37,560 nucleotides of DNA. Source: a virus. The stretch lies in IMG/VR virus record IMGVR_UViG_3300049811_000189, positions 1 to 37,560 of that record; one strand, 5' to 3'. The translations under genes and the position numbers were made by a program. This document shows, piece after piece, positions 16,354 to 24,214 of this stretch; within the stretch, counting starts at the first letter, position 1; each line of letters opens with the position of its first letter. The notes under the pieces are model-generated. The model searched no databases. It had not been told where the DNA came from and saw nothing but the letters and a program-made list of their open reading frames with translations.

Positions 16354-17142
16354 TCAGCCCACCACCCGCGCGGCGAACACATTGGAGGCGCCGACCCGGC
16401 GGACGACCTCCTCGCGGTAGCTCGGGTCGTTCCGGTAGCGCGGATCACGCATCGCGGCGGTGACCTCGGCCTGACTGCGGTAGCCGTCCGGGGAGGCGGC
16501 GCCGTCCGAGGTGACGAGCTGGGGCTGCTTGCCCACGGCGGCGCGGTAGCGGGCGTGGATGCCCGACACGGCGAGCTTCGCCATGTCCATGGAGCCGCGG
16601 TCCACCGCTTCGTTGAAGGCCCGAAGCTCCTGCTTGCCGAGGTTCGCGCGCGCCCACTCGGCGACGCGGCCCCACTCCTCCTTGCCCCCGACCGTGGACA
16701 TCAGCTCGTCGGCCTGCTGGTTGACCAGGGCGACGCGGCCGGCGACGATGCCGTCCACGAACGCCTTGTCCAGGCCGGCCTTCTGCGCGGCGGCGTAGGT
16801 CTTGTCGGAGAGCTTCCCGTTGTCGAGGAACTCGGCCTCCAGGGCGTCCAGGCTGAGGCCCGCCTGGGCCACCTGAAGCTCCTGCTCGGTGGTCGGCGCG
16901 GGCGGGGCGTCCGCGGCCGGCGTCGGTGCAGTCGGCTTCACCTGTTCGGTCTGCCGACTGCCCAGCACCTTCTCCAGCTCACGATAGGCGGTGGCGAGCT
17001 GCTCCGCGCTGGAGAACTTGTCGGGGAGCCAGGAGGGGCGCTCGGTTGCCGGGGCGGTTGCCGGGGCGGTTGCCGGGGCGGTTGCCGGGGCGGTTGCCGG
17101 GGCGGTTGCCGGGGCGTCGGCGGTCGGGGCCTGCTCCGACAT
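16354..17142 (-). CDS. Scaffolding protein (T7 gp9-like)
   Basis: The 262-residue product would guide procapsid assembly and leave the head on maturation. It lies between portal and capsid, as T7 gp9 does, is acidic in its first half and helix-rich (FSSAEQLATAYRELEKVLGS; YAAAQKAGLDKAFVDGIV). The end (YRNDPSYREEVVRRVGASN) is the capsid-binding-type basic C-terminus. The N-terminus contains a PAT-A repeat from six 12-bp DNA repeats at 17044-17115. Palindrome copy 8 (16925-16942) codes for VKPTAP in the linker. The start shares one base with the end of the preceding gene. Confidence 0.9.
   Translation of the reverse strand: MSEQAPTADAPATAPATAPATAPATAPATAPATERPSWLPDKFSSAEQLATAYRELEKVLGSRQTEQVKPTAPTPAADAPPAPTTEQELQVAQAGLSLDALEAEFLDNGKLSDKTYAAAQKAGLDKAFVDGIVAGRVALVNQQADELMSTVGGKEEWGRVAEWARANLGKQELRAFNEAVDRGSMDMAKLAVSGIHARYRAAVGKQPQLVTSDGAASPDGYRSQAEVTAAMRDPRYRNDPSYREEVVRRVGASNVFAARVVG
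16925..16942 (+). repeat. 18-bp palindrome family, copy 8
   Basis: GGTGCAGTCGGCTTCACC inside the scaffold gene, read as VKPTAP. Confidence 0.85.
17044..17115. repeat. Six tandem copies of a 12-bp unit in the scaffold gene
   Basis: GGTTGCCGGGGC is repeated six times without error and encodes an in-frame Ala-Pro-Ala-Thr tetrapeptide repeat near the N-terminus of the scaffold protein. Such arrays change copy number easily without breaking the frame. Confidence 0.95.
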
Positions 17143-17369
17143 CAGAAGTCCACCCGGCGGATGCCATCGAAGGCCACCGGAACCTCACGGCCGGGTGCCT
17201 CGGACGGGCGCGGCTCGGGCACCGCGAGCGGGACCGCGGCCTCCGCCGCTGCCTGCACCGCCGCTGCCTCCGCGGACTGCTGTTCGTGGCTCAGGCCGTC
17301 CAGGGGGACGAAGTCGGCGACCTTGTCACCGGCGGCCTCGGCGGCCTTACTGGGGGACTTGCTGGGCAT
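17142..17369 (-). CDS. Small Ala/Glu-rich protein between portal and scaffold
   Basis: The 75-residue product is rich in Ala, Glu and Pro (HEQQSAEAAAVQAAAEAAVP) and ends VAFDGIRRVDF. No domain is recognised. The ATG follows AGGAAG and the gene overlaps the portal end by 23 bp and the scaffold start by one base. That packing supports its being real. A role in head assembly is inferred only from position. Confidence 0.65.
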   Translation of the reverse strand: MPSKSPSKAAEAAGDKVADFVPLDGLSHEQQSAEAAAVQAAAEAAVPLAVPEPRPSEAPGREVPVAFDGIRRVDF

Positions 17370-18924
17370 TGGTGGCTTCCTGGTTGGGGTTGGACATGGA
17401 GGCCCGGGCGCGGATCACCTCGGGGCCGAGCTTCTCGCTCAGGGCTTGCTGACGCTCCGCCGCGACCTCCTTCGCCACCTCTTCCTCCGTCCGCACGTAT
17501 TCAGCGGGGGCGAGACCGACGCTCAGGGCGACGGTGGAAAGGGCCGCGGGGACCTTCAGGTAGCGGGCCGCGGCGCCCGGGCCGAGTAGCTCATTCGTGG
17601 CACGGGCGAACATCATCAGCCGGTTCAGCTCGTGGTTCCGGCCGAGTGCAGAGAGGCCGGTGATGATGACCGGCTTCACGTTCTTGGGCAGCGCCGGGAT
17701 ACGCTTGGCGCGGGTGAGGTAGGCCATCACAGCCTGGACGTAGGGGAACTGAAGCTCCTGCGAGAGGAGCGCATAGACCCCGCCCAGGGCATCCTCTAGC
17801 TCCCCGGCGAGGAGCCGGATTTCCTCCGCGGTCACGCGCTCGGCGTTCCGCTGGATGGAGCTGGTCATCAAGTAGGAGCGCGAGAGGCGGCGCTCGATGT
17901 TCTGGATCGTGCTGAGGGCGACCGCGAAGTCGGAAGCCTTGTCGGTCTTGATCGTGGACACGTCCGCGCCCCTGCCGGACCGGATGGCGAGGTTAGGGGC
18001 GTTGGCGATAGTGTCCATGGTCGTCATACCCATCGGGTCCACGAGGAACAGGAGCTTCGCGGCTGCGGAGCTGCCTTCCACGATGGCGGCCGAGAGGCCC
18101 TCCAGGGAGCGGAGGTCCCCGAAATTGTCGTCGGAGTGGCTGCGGCCGTAGTCCTCCCCGTCCATCTTCGTCCACCGGAGGAAGAGGAAGGGGCAGGAGG
18201 TGACGGGGTAGCTCCCCTCCGACCCGGGGACCGGCTTGCCGGCGACCTCCTGGTGGATGAGGAACATGTCCCCGTCGCGGCGCAGCCACGTATAGATGTC
18301 CACGAAGGACTGGGCGTTGGCGCGGCGGTATTCGTCGCGGCGCTTCAGGGCTGCCAGGAAGTCCTTGGGAAGGGCGGCGGTGGCGGCCCGCTCATGGATG
18401 ATGGCCTCCACGACCTCGCCGGTAGGGTCCCGCTTGACCACGTAGCGGTCCAGGCGGGTGACCTTCAGCTTCCCCGTGGGGAGAACTTGCAGGCAGGCGT
18501 TGCCGGTGACGATGAGGTGGCGGATCAGCTCGCCGAGGGACACCCGGACGGCCGAAGTCTCCACCTCCTTCTGGACCTCGCTCTCGACGCGGGCGAGGCC
18601 CTCCTCAAGCTGCTGCTTGATCTGCGCCCCAGCCCCCGCGCCCAGCTCGGAAAGGACCGAGTCCGGGACCACGAGGCGGAAGAAGCTCTGGTTCGGCGGG
18701 AACAGGGCGAGGAGGAGCTTGCCGGCGAGGTTGTTCACCCCGTCCGCGCCCATGCTCTGGTAGGGCTTGTGTAGCTCGGTGGACCCGCCGGTGCCCTGCG
18801 GGGGCAGTAGGGCGGGGATGGTCAGCTTGGCGCTGTCCCGGCCCCGTTCAAGGTAGGGGCTGCGGGAGGTGGACAGCTCACTGTAGCGCCCGGCGGCGGT
18901 GTTCGCCCCCTTCTGCGCGATCAT
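17347..18924 (-). CDS. Portal (head-tail connector) protein, T7 gp8-like
   Basis: The 525-residue product is close to T7 gp8 (536) and forms the dodecameric ring through which DNA enters and leaves. Family-type segments are YLERGRDSAKLTIPALLPPQ near the N-terminus, NNLAGKLLLALFPPNQSFFRL, TGNACLQVLP, and SRSYLMTSSIQRNAERVTAEE followed by GGVYALLSQELQFP. It starts 4 bp after the gp7.3-like gene and overlaps the next gene by 23 bp. Confidence 0.95.
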   Translation of the reverse strand: MIAQKGANTAAGRYSELSTSRSPYLERGRDSAKLTIPALLPPQGTGGSTELHKPYQSMGADGVNNLAGKLLLALFPPNQSFFRLVVPDSVLSELGAGAGAQIKQQLEEGLARVESEVQKEVETSAVRVSLGELIRHLIVTGNACLQVLPTGKLKVTRLDRYVVKRDPTGEVVEAIIHERAATAALPKDFLAALKRRDEYRRANAQSFVDIYTWLRRDGDMFLIHQEVAGKPVPGSEGSYPVTSCPFLFLRWTKMDGEDYGRSHSDDNFGDLRSLEGLSAAIVEGSSAAAKLLFLVDPMGMTTMDTIANAPNLAIRSGRGADVSTIKTDKASDFAVALSTIQNIERRLSRSYLMTSSIQRNAERVTAEEIRLLAGELEDALGGVYALLSQELQFPYVQAVMAYLTRAKRIPALPKNVKPVIITGLSALGRNHELNRLMMFARATNELLGPGAAARYLKVPAALSTVALSVGLAPAEYVRTEEEVAKEVAAERQQALSEKLGPEVIRARASMSNPNQEATNAQQVPQ

Positions 18925-18928
18925 CCGG

Positions 18929-19327
18929 TCACCCGCGCGGGATGTTCAGACCGCCCGTGGTGGGCGCCGCCGTCTGAAGGTCGATGCGAAGGCGGCTGCG
19001 GCCCCGGCGCTGTGAGTCCAGGTTCGCGTCCTGCTCGGCGTCGGCGCCGGCCGAGGACACCTTCGGGGGACCCTCCACGATGCCCTGCGGGACCGCGCTC
19101 GGCCGGGCTTGCATGTCCGCCGTGAGCTGGGCCATGCTCGCCATGTAAGCCTCCTGGCTCCTGGCGAACTCGGCACGCTGGGCGTCCAGGGCGGCCTGCT
19201 GTCGGGACAGCTCCTCGCGGGCCTGGGCGATGTCCGCCGGGGGCGGGGTGTTGATGACGGCCACGGCAGGCGTCTTTGCCTGGAGGCCAAGGGCGCGGCC
19301 GATGCCGCGGAAGAGTCGGTTGAACAC
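18929..19327 (-). CDS. gp7.3-like tail or assembly protein
   Basis: The 132-residue product begins with a basic amphipathic segment (MFNRLFRGIGRALGLQAK), then has a predicted coiled coil (AREELSRQQAALDAQRAEFA). It ends with RGRSRLRIDLQTAAP and GGLNI, comparable to the basic and GGGINI end of T7 gp7.3, which also lies directly before the portal gene. The assignment is therefore gp7.3-like by position and C-terminal signature; gp7.3 is needed for tail assembly and adsorption. Confidence 0.65.
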   Translation of the reverse strand: MFNRLFRGIGRALGLQAKTPAVAVINTPPPADIAQAREELSRQQAALDAQRAEFARSQEAYMASMAQLTADMQARPSAVPQGIVEGPPKVSSAGADAEQDANLDSQRRGRSRLRIDLQTAAPTTGGLNIPRG

Positions 19328-19516
19328 TCAGGCTTGGCCTTTCAGGATGTCTTTCTGCTGGCGCTCGAACTCCGCCCGCAACCAGTCCACGACCGCTCGC
19401 CGCCCCGAGTCGAACCAGATGGCTCGCTCCGGGGTGCTAATGTCGGGGCATCGGTGCGGGATGCGGGTTTCGAGGGCCTCCAGAAGCTCCACTGGAATTG
19501 GTGGGAACTTGGTCAT
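19328..19516 (-). CDS. Small protein, first gene after the late promoter
   Basis: The 62-residue product (start MTKFPPIPVELLEALETRIP) is not recognised. The segment PERAIWFDSGRRAVVDWLRA looks like a compact helical domain. The ATG follows CAGGAGCC. It is the first gene after promoter P2 (19530-19546), and its stop abuts the start of the gp7.3-like gene. Confidence 0.75.
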   Translation of the reverse strand: MTKFPPIPVELLEALETRIPHRCPDISTPERAIWFDSGRRAVVDWLRAEFERQQKDILKGQA

Positions 19517-19529
19517 GTTTGGCTCCTGG

Positions 19530-19546
19530 GTAGGTGGCCCTTATTT
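19530..19546 (-). promoter_or_regulatory. Phage RNA polymerase promoter candidate P2 (structural genes)
   Basis: The minus strand reads AAATAAGGGCCACCTAC followed by CCAGGAG. It shares GGGCCACCTAC with the other three copies and leads directly into the head and tail genes. The first bases differ from the other copies and its start overlaps the end of the DUF3310 gene. Confidence 0.65.
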
Positions 19547-19863
19547 CACAGGGTCTGGACCAGGAACTCGCGGTCGGCCTCGCCCTTCTCGACGGCATGA
19601 CGACGCTTGACGAACTCGATTTCCAGCTCCAGGTATCGGATCGCCTTGCGAAGGTCTTGCTCCCAGTCGTCCTTGTGCCCGGCCCTGGCGATGTATTTCA
19701 CCGCGCTACCGAGGTTGAAGTTGAGGCCCCAGGCGTTGACGATGGTGATGGGCTCGGGCCACCGGTGGGTGTAATGGCTCGGCCGGAACACCTTGCAGGA
19801 CTCCTTCGGTGCAGTCGGCTTCACCACAGGGAAGTCCCCGCCCTCGGGGTGGATGTGGGCCAT
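19546..19863 (-). CDS. DUF3310-type protein
   Basis: The 105-residue product shows the DUF3310 pattern: SHYTHRWPEPITIVNAWGL, then LGSAVKYIARAGHKDDWEQD and LRKAIRYLELEIEF. Members are common in phage nucleotide or DNA metabolism regions and have been linked to nucleotide kinase-like proteins, but the biochemical role is not established. Palindrome copy 9 codes for VKPTAP in the variable N-terminal segment just before the conserved domain. It follows the P-loop protein gene directly. Confidence 0.85.
   Translation of the reverse strand: MAHIHPEGGDFPVVKPTAPKESCKVFRPSHYTHRWPEPITIVNAWGLNFNLGSAVKYIARAGHKDDWEQDLRKAIRYLELEIEFVKRRHAVEKGEADREFLVQTL
19808..19825 (+). repeat. 18-bp palindrome family, copy 9
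   Basis: GGTGCAGTCGGCTTCACC, read as VKPTAP in the non-conserved N-terminal part of the DUF3310 protein. Confidence 0.85.
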
Positions 19864-19864
19864 A

Positions 19865-20404
19865 TCAGGCGTCCTTCCGTTCGGGGAGGAGAGGGAGGAT
19901 GTGTCGGAGGGCCTTCGGGACGGCCATGGCGTCGCTCGCCATCTCCACGGGGACTACCCCCGATCCGGAGAGGAGACGGTCGAGATTCTCCCCGAGGGCG
20001 TCCGACTGCTTCTCGGTGTGTTTCCGGCCGACCTTCTCAAAACCCCTCCAGGGCGGTCGGCGCACCCGGAGGTTGACGCTCGGGTGCCTTCGGTGCGCCC
20101 ACAGGACCAAGTCGTGGAAGGCCGGGTGGACGAGGGGGGGCGCGAAGAGGCTGCACAAGAGGACGGGACTGTCGGTGACGACCACGTCCACCTTCCCAGC
20201 CAGCCGCTCGACTCGCCAGGACTGCTCGCCGAACAGGAGGGGCTGCCACCCAAGCGGCGAGCCGGCATCCGCCCAGACCCAGTCCTTGGCCGCCTCGGTC
20301 ACAAGCTCGGCCTTGACGCTGCGGTGCTTCAGGGCACCGAAGATGAGGGCCGCGGTGGTGGACTTGCCATCGCCCGGGGCGCCGAAGATGTTGACGACGA
20401 TCAT
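19865..20404 (-). CDS. P-loop NTPase, nucleotide kinase-like
   Basis: The 179-residue product has a Walker A loop close to its N-terminus (IFGAPGDGKST) and a Walker B or DxSP element, VDVVVTDSPVLL, near residue 75, as in small-molecule kinases of the AAA_33 or adenylate kinase type. Later residues RKHTEKQSDALGENLDRLL could form a lid. A role in nucleotide supply during replication fits its place beside exonuclease and polymerase genes, but substrate and reaction are not shown. It overlaps the exonuclease stop by an ATGA. Confidence 0.75.
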   Translation of the reverse strand: MIVVNIFGAPGDGKSTTAALIFGALKHRSVKAELVTEAAKDWVWADAGSPLGWQPLLFGEQSWRVERLAGKVDVVVTDSPVLLCSLFAPPLVHPAFHDLVLWAHRRHPSVNLRVRRPPWRGFEKVGRKHTEKQSDALGENLDRLLSGSGVVPVEMASDAMAVPKALRHILPLLPERKDA

Positions 20405-21234
20405 CGTGGGGGGCTCCAGAGGCGGACACGCTTGTTGGCGAAATCGTAGTCGGTGTGGCGAAGGATGCGGGCGACGCGGGCCTGGATGAGGGCGTCCGCT
20501 TCCGTCAGCTCGGCGGCCTCGTAGCGGGACACGACCACCTCCCACACGCTCTCCGCCGGCTCCTCCCGGAAGCGCGTCTCTTCCTCCCCCTTCCGGGGGC
20601 CACGGGAGAGGACGTGCTGGTAGGGGATCAGGCGGGTCATGTCGTCCAGCGCCTTCTCGGCAGCGACCGGACCCACGCCAGGACATCCGGGGTAGCCGTC
20701 CGTGGCATCGCCCGTGAGCGTCTGGAGCATATGGTAGCGGTCGGCGGCCTCGGGGGTCACCTCCACAACCTCTTGCGAGGACCCAGCGCCGCGGAAGAAG
20801 TGTCCGGGGACCGTGAAAAAGTCCTTGTCCACCGACACGAGAACCTTCGGCCCGGGGATCAGGGACGGGTGCGTGGCGAGGATGCCGAGGACATCGTCCC
20901 CCTCCAGGCGGGGGCGGAGGTAGCACCGGTGGTTCTCCAAGAGGTGCTTCCGCATGGCGCCCAGGCATAGGGGCCGGCGGGTTCCCTTGCGGTTGGCCTT
21001 GTAGTCGGACCAGACGGAGAGCCTCCAGTTGGCCTCCTGGTCCGTGAGGGCGACAACGTGGTCCTTGCCCCCGAGCTTCTTGCGGATGTCCAGGAGGTGG
21101 TCCTCCAGGAGGGCGATGCCCTCGTCCGCGTCGGAGTGAAGCGTCCAGAGGCCGTCGCCCCAGTCCGTGGGCCGCTCGATGGACGCCGCGATCTTGTAGG
21201 CGACCACGTCCCCGTCGATAAGGAGGGTCGTCAT
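20401..21234 (-). CDS. 5'-3' exonuclease (T7 gp6-like, FEN family)
   Basis: The 277-residue product would degrade host DNA and remove RNA primers. The metal-binding N-terminus is LLIDGDVVAYKIA. YKANRKGTRRP resembles the phage FEN arch region, LEGDDVLGILA and VLVSVDKDFF carry further acidic metal ligands, and TDGYPGCPGVGPVAAEKAL is the helix-3-turn-helix DNA-binding motif. The T7 gp6 length is 300. The start ATG overlaps the stop of the Cys-rich gene as ATGA. Confidence 0.93.
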   Translation of the reverse strand: MTTLLIDGDVVAYKIAASIERPTDWGDGLWTLHSDADEGIALLEDHLLDIRKKLGGKDHVVALTDQEANWRLSVWSDYKANRKGTRRPLCLGAMRKHLLENHRCYLRPRLEGDDVLGILATHPSLIPGPKVLVSVDKDFFTVPGHFFRGAGSSQEVVEVTPEAADRYHMLQTLTGDATDGYPGCPGVGPVAAEKALDDMTRLIPYQHVLSRGPRKGEEETRFREEPAESVWEVVVSRYEAAELTEADALIQARVARILRHTDYDFANKRVRLWSPPR

Positions 21235-21422
21235 CGGCGGAGGACCGCCCGGAGGATGCGCTGCCACCGCGAGGGCTCCTCACACGGGCCGGAACACCCG
21301 TAGTAGGCGCAGTAGCACGGCTGCCACCACTCCTGACCGACGCATTGCGCGCACTTGTAGAACGGCCACGCCTTTTCGTAGAGCCACCGGTAGAGGCGCT
21401 CGGGGAGGAAGCGCCGGATCAC
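21231..21422 (-). CDS. Small cysteine-rich protein
   Basis: The 63-residue product has a basic, aromatic N-terminus (VIRRFLPERLYRWLYEKAWP) and then a Cys-rich core (CAQC, CYC, C, C within about 25 residues), a likely zinc-binding site. The family is not recognised. The GTG start at 21422 overlaps the previous stop as GTGA, the same arrangement as in several neighbours, and is preferred to a longer reading. Confidence 0.65.
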   Translation of the reverse strand: MIRRFLPERLYRWLYEKAWPFYKCAQCVGQEWWQPCYCAYYGCSGPCEEPSRWQRILRAVLRR

Positions 21423-21631
21423 AGGAGAGGCTCCTGAACGGGGACCAGGGTCAGCTCGACCGCGCGGATACGGGCGCCCGGCATCGCGTGCTGAATCGCG
21501 CATTCGCTCTCTTTCTTCCACACGGTAGCCCGCTGAAGGTCCTTCTGCCGGCTGGGCGTGTCACTCCCGAACCGCGTCTTGTGGCGGCGGCCGACGAACG
21601 TCCCGTCCGGGTTCTGGATGACGAACGGCAT
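21419..21631 (-). CDS. Small basic protein of unknown function
   Basis: The 70-residue product starts MPFVIQNPDGTFVGRRHKTR, a pattern of short beta strands, and ends RIRAVELTLVPVQEPLL. No domain is recognised. The start overlaps the stop of the preceding gene (TGATG) and the stop overlaps the next start, indicating translational coupling in the replication operon. Confidence 0.7.
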   Translation of the reverse strand: MPFVIQNPDGTFVGRRHKTRFGSDTPSRQKDLQRATVWKKESECAIQHAMPGARIRAVELTLVPVQEPLL

Positions 21632-21825
21632 CAGTGTTCGACCGGCAGCTTGGAGAGGTTCTTGGCGATGAACAGGGCCATCTCCATCCCCGCGATGAGG
21701 CGCTCCCTGACGCGCTCGTCACGCGCCGCGTCGGTGGCCTCGGCCAGGGTCGGGAGAAGGGCCAGCGCCTCCACGGCGGGGTTCCGGGGGTAGTCCGAGT
21801 ATTCCTCGAACTCGTCGTCAGGCAT
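21631..21825 (-). CDS. Small acidic helical protein of unknown function
   Basis: The 64-residue product has an acidic start (MPDDEFEEYSDYPRNP) and a helical remainder (ALLPTLAEATDAARDERVRE; MALFIAKNLSKLP). It overlaps both neighbours by a few bases. Function is unknown. Confidence 0.7.
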   Translation of the reverse strand: MPDDEFEEYSDYPRNPAVEALALLPTLAEATDAARDERVRERLIAGMEMALFIAKNLSKLPVEH

Positions 21826-22129
21826 CTTCTGGGGTGTCCTTGTGGTTGCGGATGGTTTCTCGACGGCGGAGGCCGCGGAGAAGGGAGAGGGCCTCTCGGG
21901 GCCAGATGCGGAACCACTCACCGCGGGTCCGCCGGTCCCCCAGGAGGTGGTGGGCGGCCCGCTCGGCGGTGTGGGCATCGGTGAAGCTGACTGCACCGAT
22001 CAGCCGGAAGAGGCCGGTGGGGGACCATGTGTTGGCCGCGGCGAGGCGCTTCGCGGGGTCCACCGTCCGGCCCACCTTGGAGTGCGCGGGGTAACCCGGG
22101 TGGGCGATGACATAGAGGAACCCGCTAGT
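21818..22129 (-). CDS. GIY-YIG-like (T5orf172-type) nuclease ORF without a clear start
   Basis: The reading frame gives FLYVIAHPGYPAHSKVGRT followed by DPAKRLAAANTWSPTGLF, matching the T5orf172/MUG113 branch of GIY-YIG nucleases, with the Y and K-V-G-R-T elements in place and a later GEWFRI. Palindrome copy 10 codes for GAVSFT. The domain begins right after the DNA polymerase stop, yet no ATG, GTG or TTG is found in frame near the expected N-terminus. The nearest in-frame ATG lies far inside the polymerase gene. The 5' end given is the likely limit of the domain, not a confirmed start. It may be expressed by frameshift from the polymerase, use an unusual start, or be broken. Confidence 0.6.
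   Translation of the reverse strand, partial: TSGFLYVIAHPGYPAHSKVGRTVDPAKRLAAANTWSPTGLFRLIGAVSFTDAHTAERAAHHLLGDRRTRGEWFRIWPREALSLLRGLRRRETIRNHKDTPEDA
21980..21997 (-). repeat. 18-bp palindrome family, copy 10
   Basis: The minus strand reads GGTGCAGTCAGCTTCACC, read as GAVSFT in the GIY-YIG-like ORF. Confidence 0.85.
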
Positions 22130-24023
22130 GCGTGTCGGCCCAGCTTCGCCCGAGCTTGAACTGGCCCGCGAGGGGGCACCGGAAGCCGAACTCGACCCCC
22201 GCTTGCTCAATGCTCCACGCGGCCACCTTCCCGACCTCCTCCGCGCACTCGGGGAGGGCTTCGATTTGCCACTCATCGTGGACATTGGCGACGAACTCAT
22301 AGTGAAAGCCGGGCTTCGCCCCGGATGCGATCAGCTCCGCGTCCAGGAGGACGAGGGCCTTCTTCATCACGAGGGCACCGGCGCTTTGGAGGAGGGTGTT
22401 CAGCGCGGAGTGCGCCGAACGGACGAAGAGAAGGCGCCCGTCGAGGCCCTTCAGGTGCTTGCGGACGGTGGCCGCCTCCTTGACCGCCTCGGTCAGCTTG
22501 CCGAGGGCGGGGAGGTTGGTCAGGAACCGGGCGCGGGACCGCTTGCCGGCCTTCATGGCGGCGGGGCCGCGGGGGTGGCCCAGGATCAGGCCGAGCTTCT
22601 CGTCCCCGGCCCCATAGATGAAGGCATAGAACCACGTCTTGGCCACGTCGCGGCCCTTCAGGGTCCCGAAGGCGATGGCCTGCGGCTCCAGGCCGAGGGC
22701 GCGGGCGTTGACCGAGTGAATGTCGGTCCCGTCCTCCTTCTTTCCCTCCAGCACCACGCGGACATAGGCGCCGTCATCGTAGCGGGCCATGAAGTGCGCG
22801 AGGCAGCGAAGCTCCAGCGCATCGGCGTCACAGCCGACGAGCGTCATCCCGCTGGCGGCGACGAACACGGAACGGCATTGCTCCCCCCACGGGGAGTGAG
22901 AGGCCGGCACCTGGGCGAGGTTCGGTCGGGCGTGCGTCATGCGTCCCGTCACGGCCCCGTTCGAGTTGACCGAACCACGGATGCGGCCGTCTCGGGCGAC
23001 GTGCTTCATCCACGACTCGTCCCCGGTCGCAATCTGGCCGATGCGCTTGTCCACCAGGAGGTATTCCAGGAGGGGCTTCGCCTCGGGATAGGGAAGGTCG
23101 GAGAGGGTCGTCTCGTCCACCTGGGGCTTACCGCCCGCGGTGAACTCGGTCGGGGTCCACCCGAGCATCTGGAGCCGCTTGGCGATCTGGTCGCGGGAGG
23201 ACGGGTTGAAGTCCTCGATCCGCACCTTCACGGCCGGGACGCCCTTCACGTAGCCCAGCTTGCTGTTGTTGACCTTCGGGATGATGGTCGTCCTCACCTC
23301 CAGCGGGGGAAAGACGGCCGTCAGCTCGGCCTCCAGTTGCGCCTTGCGGTCCACAAGGTCGGCATAGAGACGGCGGGCCGCTTCCATGTCGAAGGTGAAC
23401 CCGCGGCGCTCCTGCCGGGAGATGATCCGGGCCACCCGATGTTCCAGGTCGGTGCTCTGCTCGGGCCACCGCTGGGCCTGCACCTTGGCCCACAGGCGGG
23501 CCGTGACCTCCACGTCCTGCTCGCAATACTCCTGCATCTCTGGGGTCCAGGTTTCCCAGGGACCCTTGAAGTCGCCCTTGTATTCGCCGAGCCGGTAGCC
23601 GAACGCCTCCAGGGAGTGATTGCCGATCAGCTTCCCCGGGAAGGTTCCCCGGTTGAAGCCGCGATAGTCCATCTCCTTCAGGCGGTCGCGCGGCCAGATG
23701 ACGCGGGCCATGACCAGGGTGTCCCGAACGTCCCCCGAGAGGGTGAAGTCGGGATAGACTTTCTGGATGGCCGGGATGTCGAACCCGATGATGTTGTGGC
23801 CGATGACCCGCGAGGCGGCGGACAGGATGTGGAGGCCCTGCCGGATGCCCAGGCGGTGGGTCAGGACCGATCCATCCTCCCCGATGAAGTCGCCCTCGGT
23901 CCAGTTGTCGGTGCACGACCAGACCTCGCCGGTGTCCATGTCCCGGATCACCAGACAGTGAACCCGGGTCAGCACGTCCAGAAACCCATCCGTCTCCACG
24001 TCGAAGGCGACGGTGCGGGTCAC
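22125..24023 (-). CDS. DNA polymerase I family replicative polymerase (T7 gp5-like)
   Basis: The 632-residue product replicates the phage genome. The exonuclease domain opens with AFDVETDGF and continues with HNIIGFDIPA. Polymerase motif A is LVGCDADALELRCLAHF, motif B contains RDVAKTWFYAFIYGAGDEKL, and motif C is VHDEWQIE. The C-terminus FKLGRSWADTH matches the conserved end of T7 polymerase. It is shorter than T7 gp5 (704), so the thioredoxin-binding insertion may be reduced. The start chosen is a GTG at 24023 that overlaps the preceding stop as GTGA and begins immediately at the exonuclease domain. Longer readings add unrelated Arg/Pro-rich sequence. Confidence 0.95.
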   Translation of the reverse strand: MTRTVAFDVETDGFLDVLTRVHCLVIRDMDTGEVWSCTDNWTEGDFIGEDGSVLTHRLGIRQGLHILSAASRVIGHNIIGFDIPAIQKVYPDFTLSGDVRDTLVMARVIWPRDRLKEMDYRGFNRGTFPGKLIGNHSLEAFGYRLGEYKGDFKGPWETWTPEMQEYCEQDVEVTARLWAKVQAQRWPEQSTDLEHRVARIISRQERRGFTFDMEAARRLYADLVDRKAQLEAELTAVFPPLEVRTTIIPKVNNSKLGYVKGVPAVKVRIEDFNPSSRDQIAKRLQMLGWTPTEFTAGGKPQVDETTLSDLPYPEAKPLLEYLLVDKRIGQIATGDESWMKHVARDGRIRGSVNSNGAVTGRMTHARPNLAQVPASHSPWGEQCRSVFVAASGMTLVGCDADALELRCLAHFMARYDDGAYVRVVLEGKKEDGTDIHSVNARALGLEPQAIAFGTLKGRDVAKTWFYAFIYGAGDEKLGLILGHPRGPAAMKAGKRSRARFLTNLPALGKLTEAVKEAATVRKHLKGLDGRLLFVRSAHSALNTLLQSAGALVMKKALVLLDAELIASGAKPGFHYEFVANVHDEWQIEALPECAEEVGKVAAWSIEQAGVEFGFRCPLAGQFKLGRSWADTH

Positions 24024-24214
24024 GGGGCGCTCCAGACGAGGCGGGGCTTGGGCAGGAGGTTGAGAAGCGCCCGACGCTGGTTCTGGAGGTTCTGGAGCGC
24101 GAGAGCGGCGGCGGGGGTTTTCTCCTTCAGCACCGCCGCCTTGGCGCGGAAGATGGCATCGGAGAGGGCGCGGAGCCTCGCCATCTTCTCCTCCAGGGTG
24201 GGTTCGTTGGTCAT
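24020..24214 (-). CDS. Small helical protein between primase-helicase and polymerase
   Basis: The 64-residue product is almost entirely helical and charged (TLEEKMARLRALSDAIFRAK; ALALQNLQNQRRALLNLLPK), probably a coiled coil. It overlaps the stop of the primase-helicase gene and the start of the polymerase gene, so it is translationally coupled within the replisome operon. The function is unknown. Confidence 0.75.
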   Translation of the reverse strand: MTNEPTLEEKMARLRALSDAIFRAKAAVLKEKTPAAALALQNLQNQRRALLNLLPKPRLVWSAP

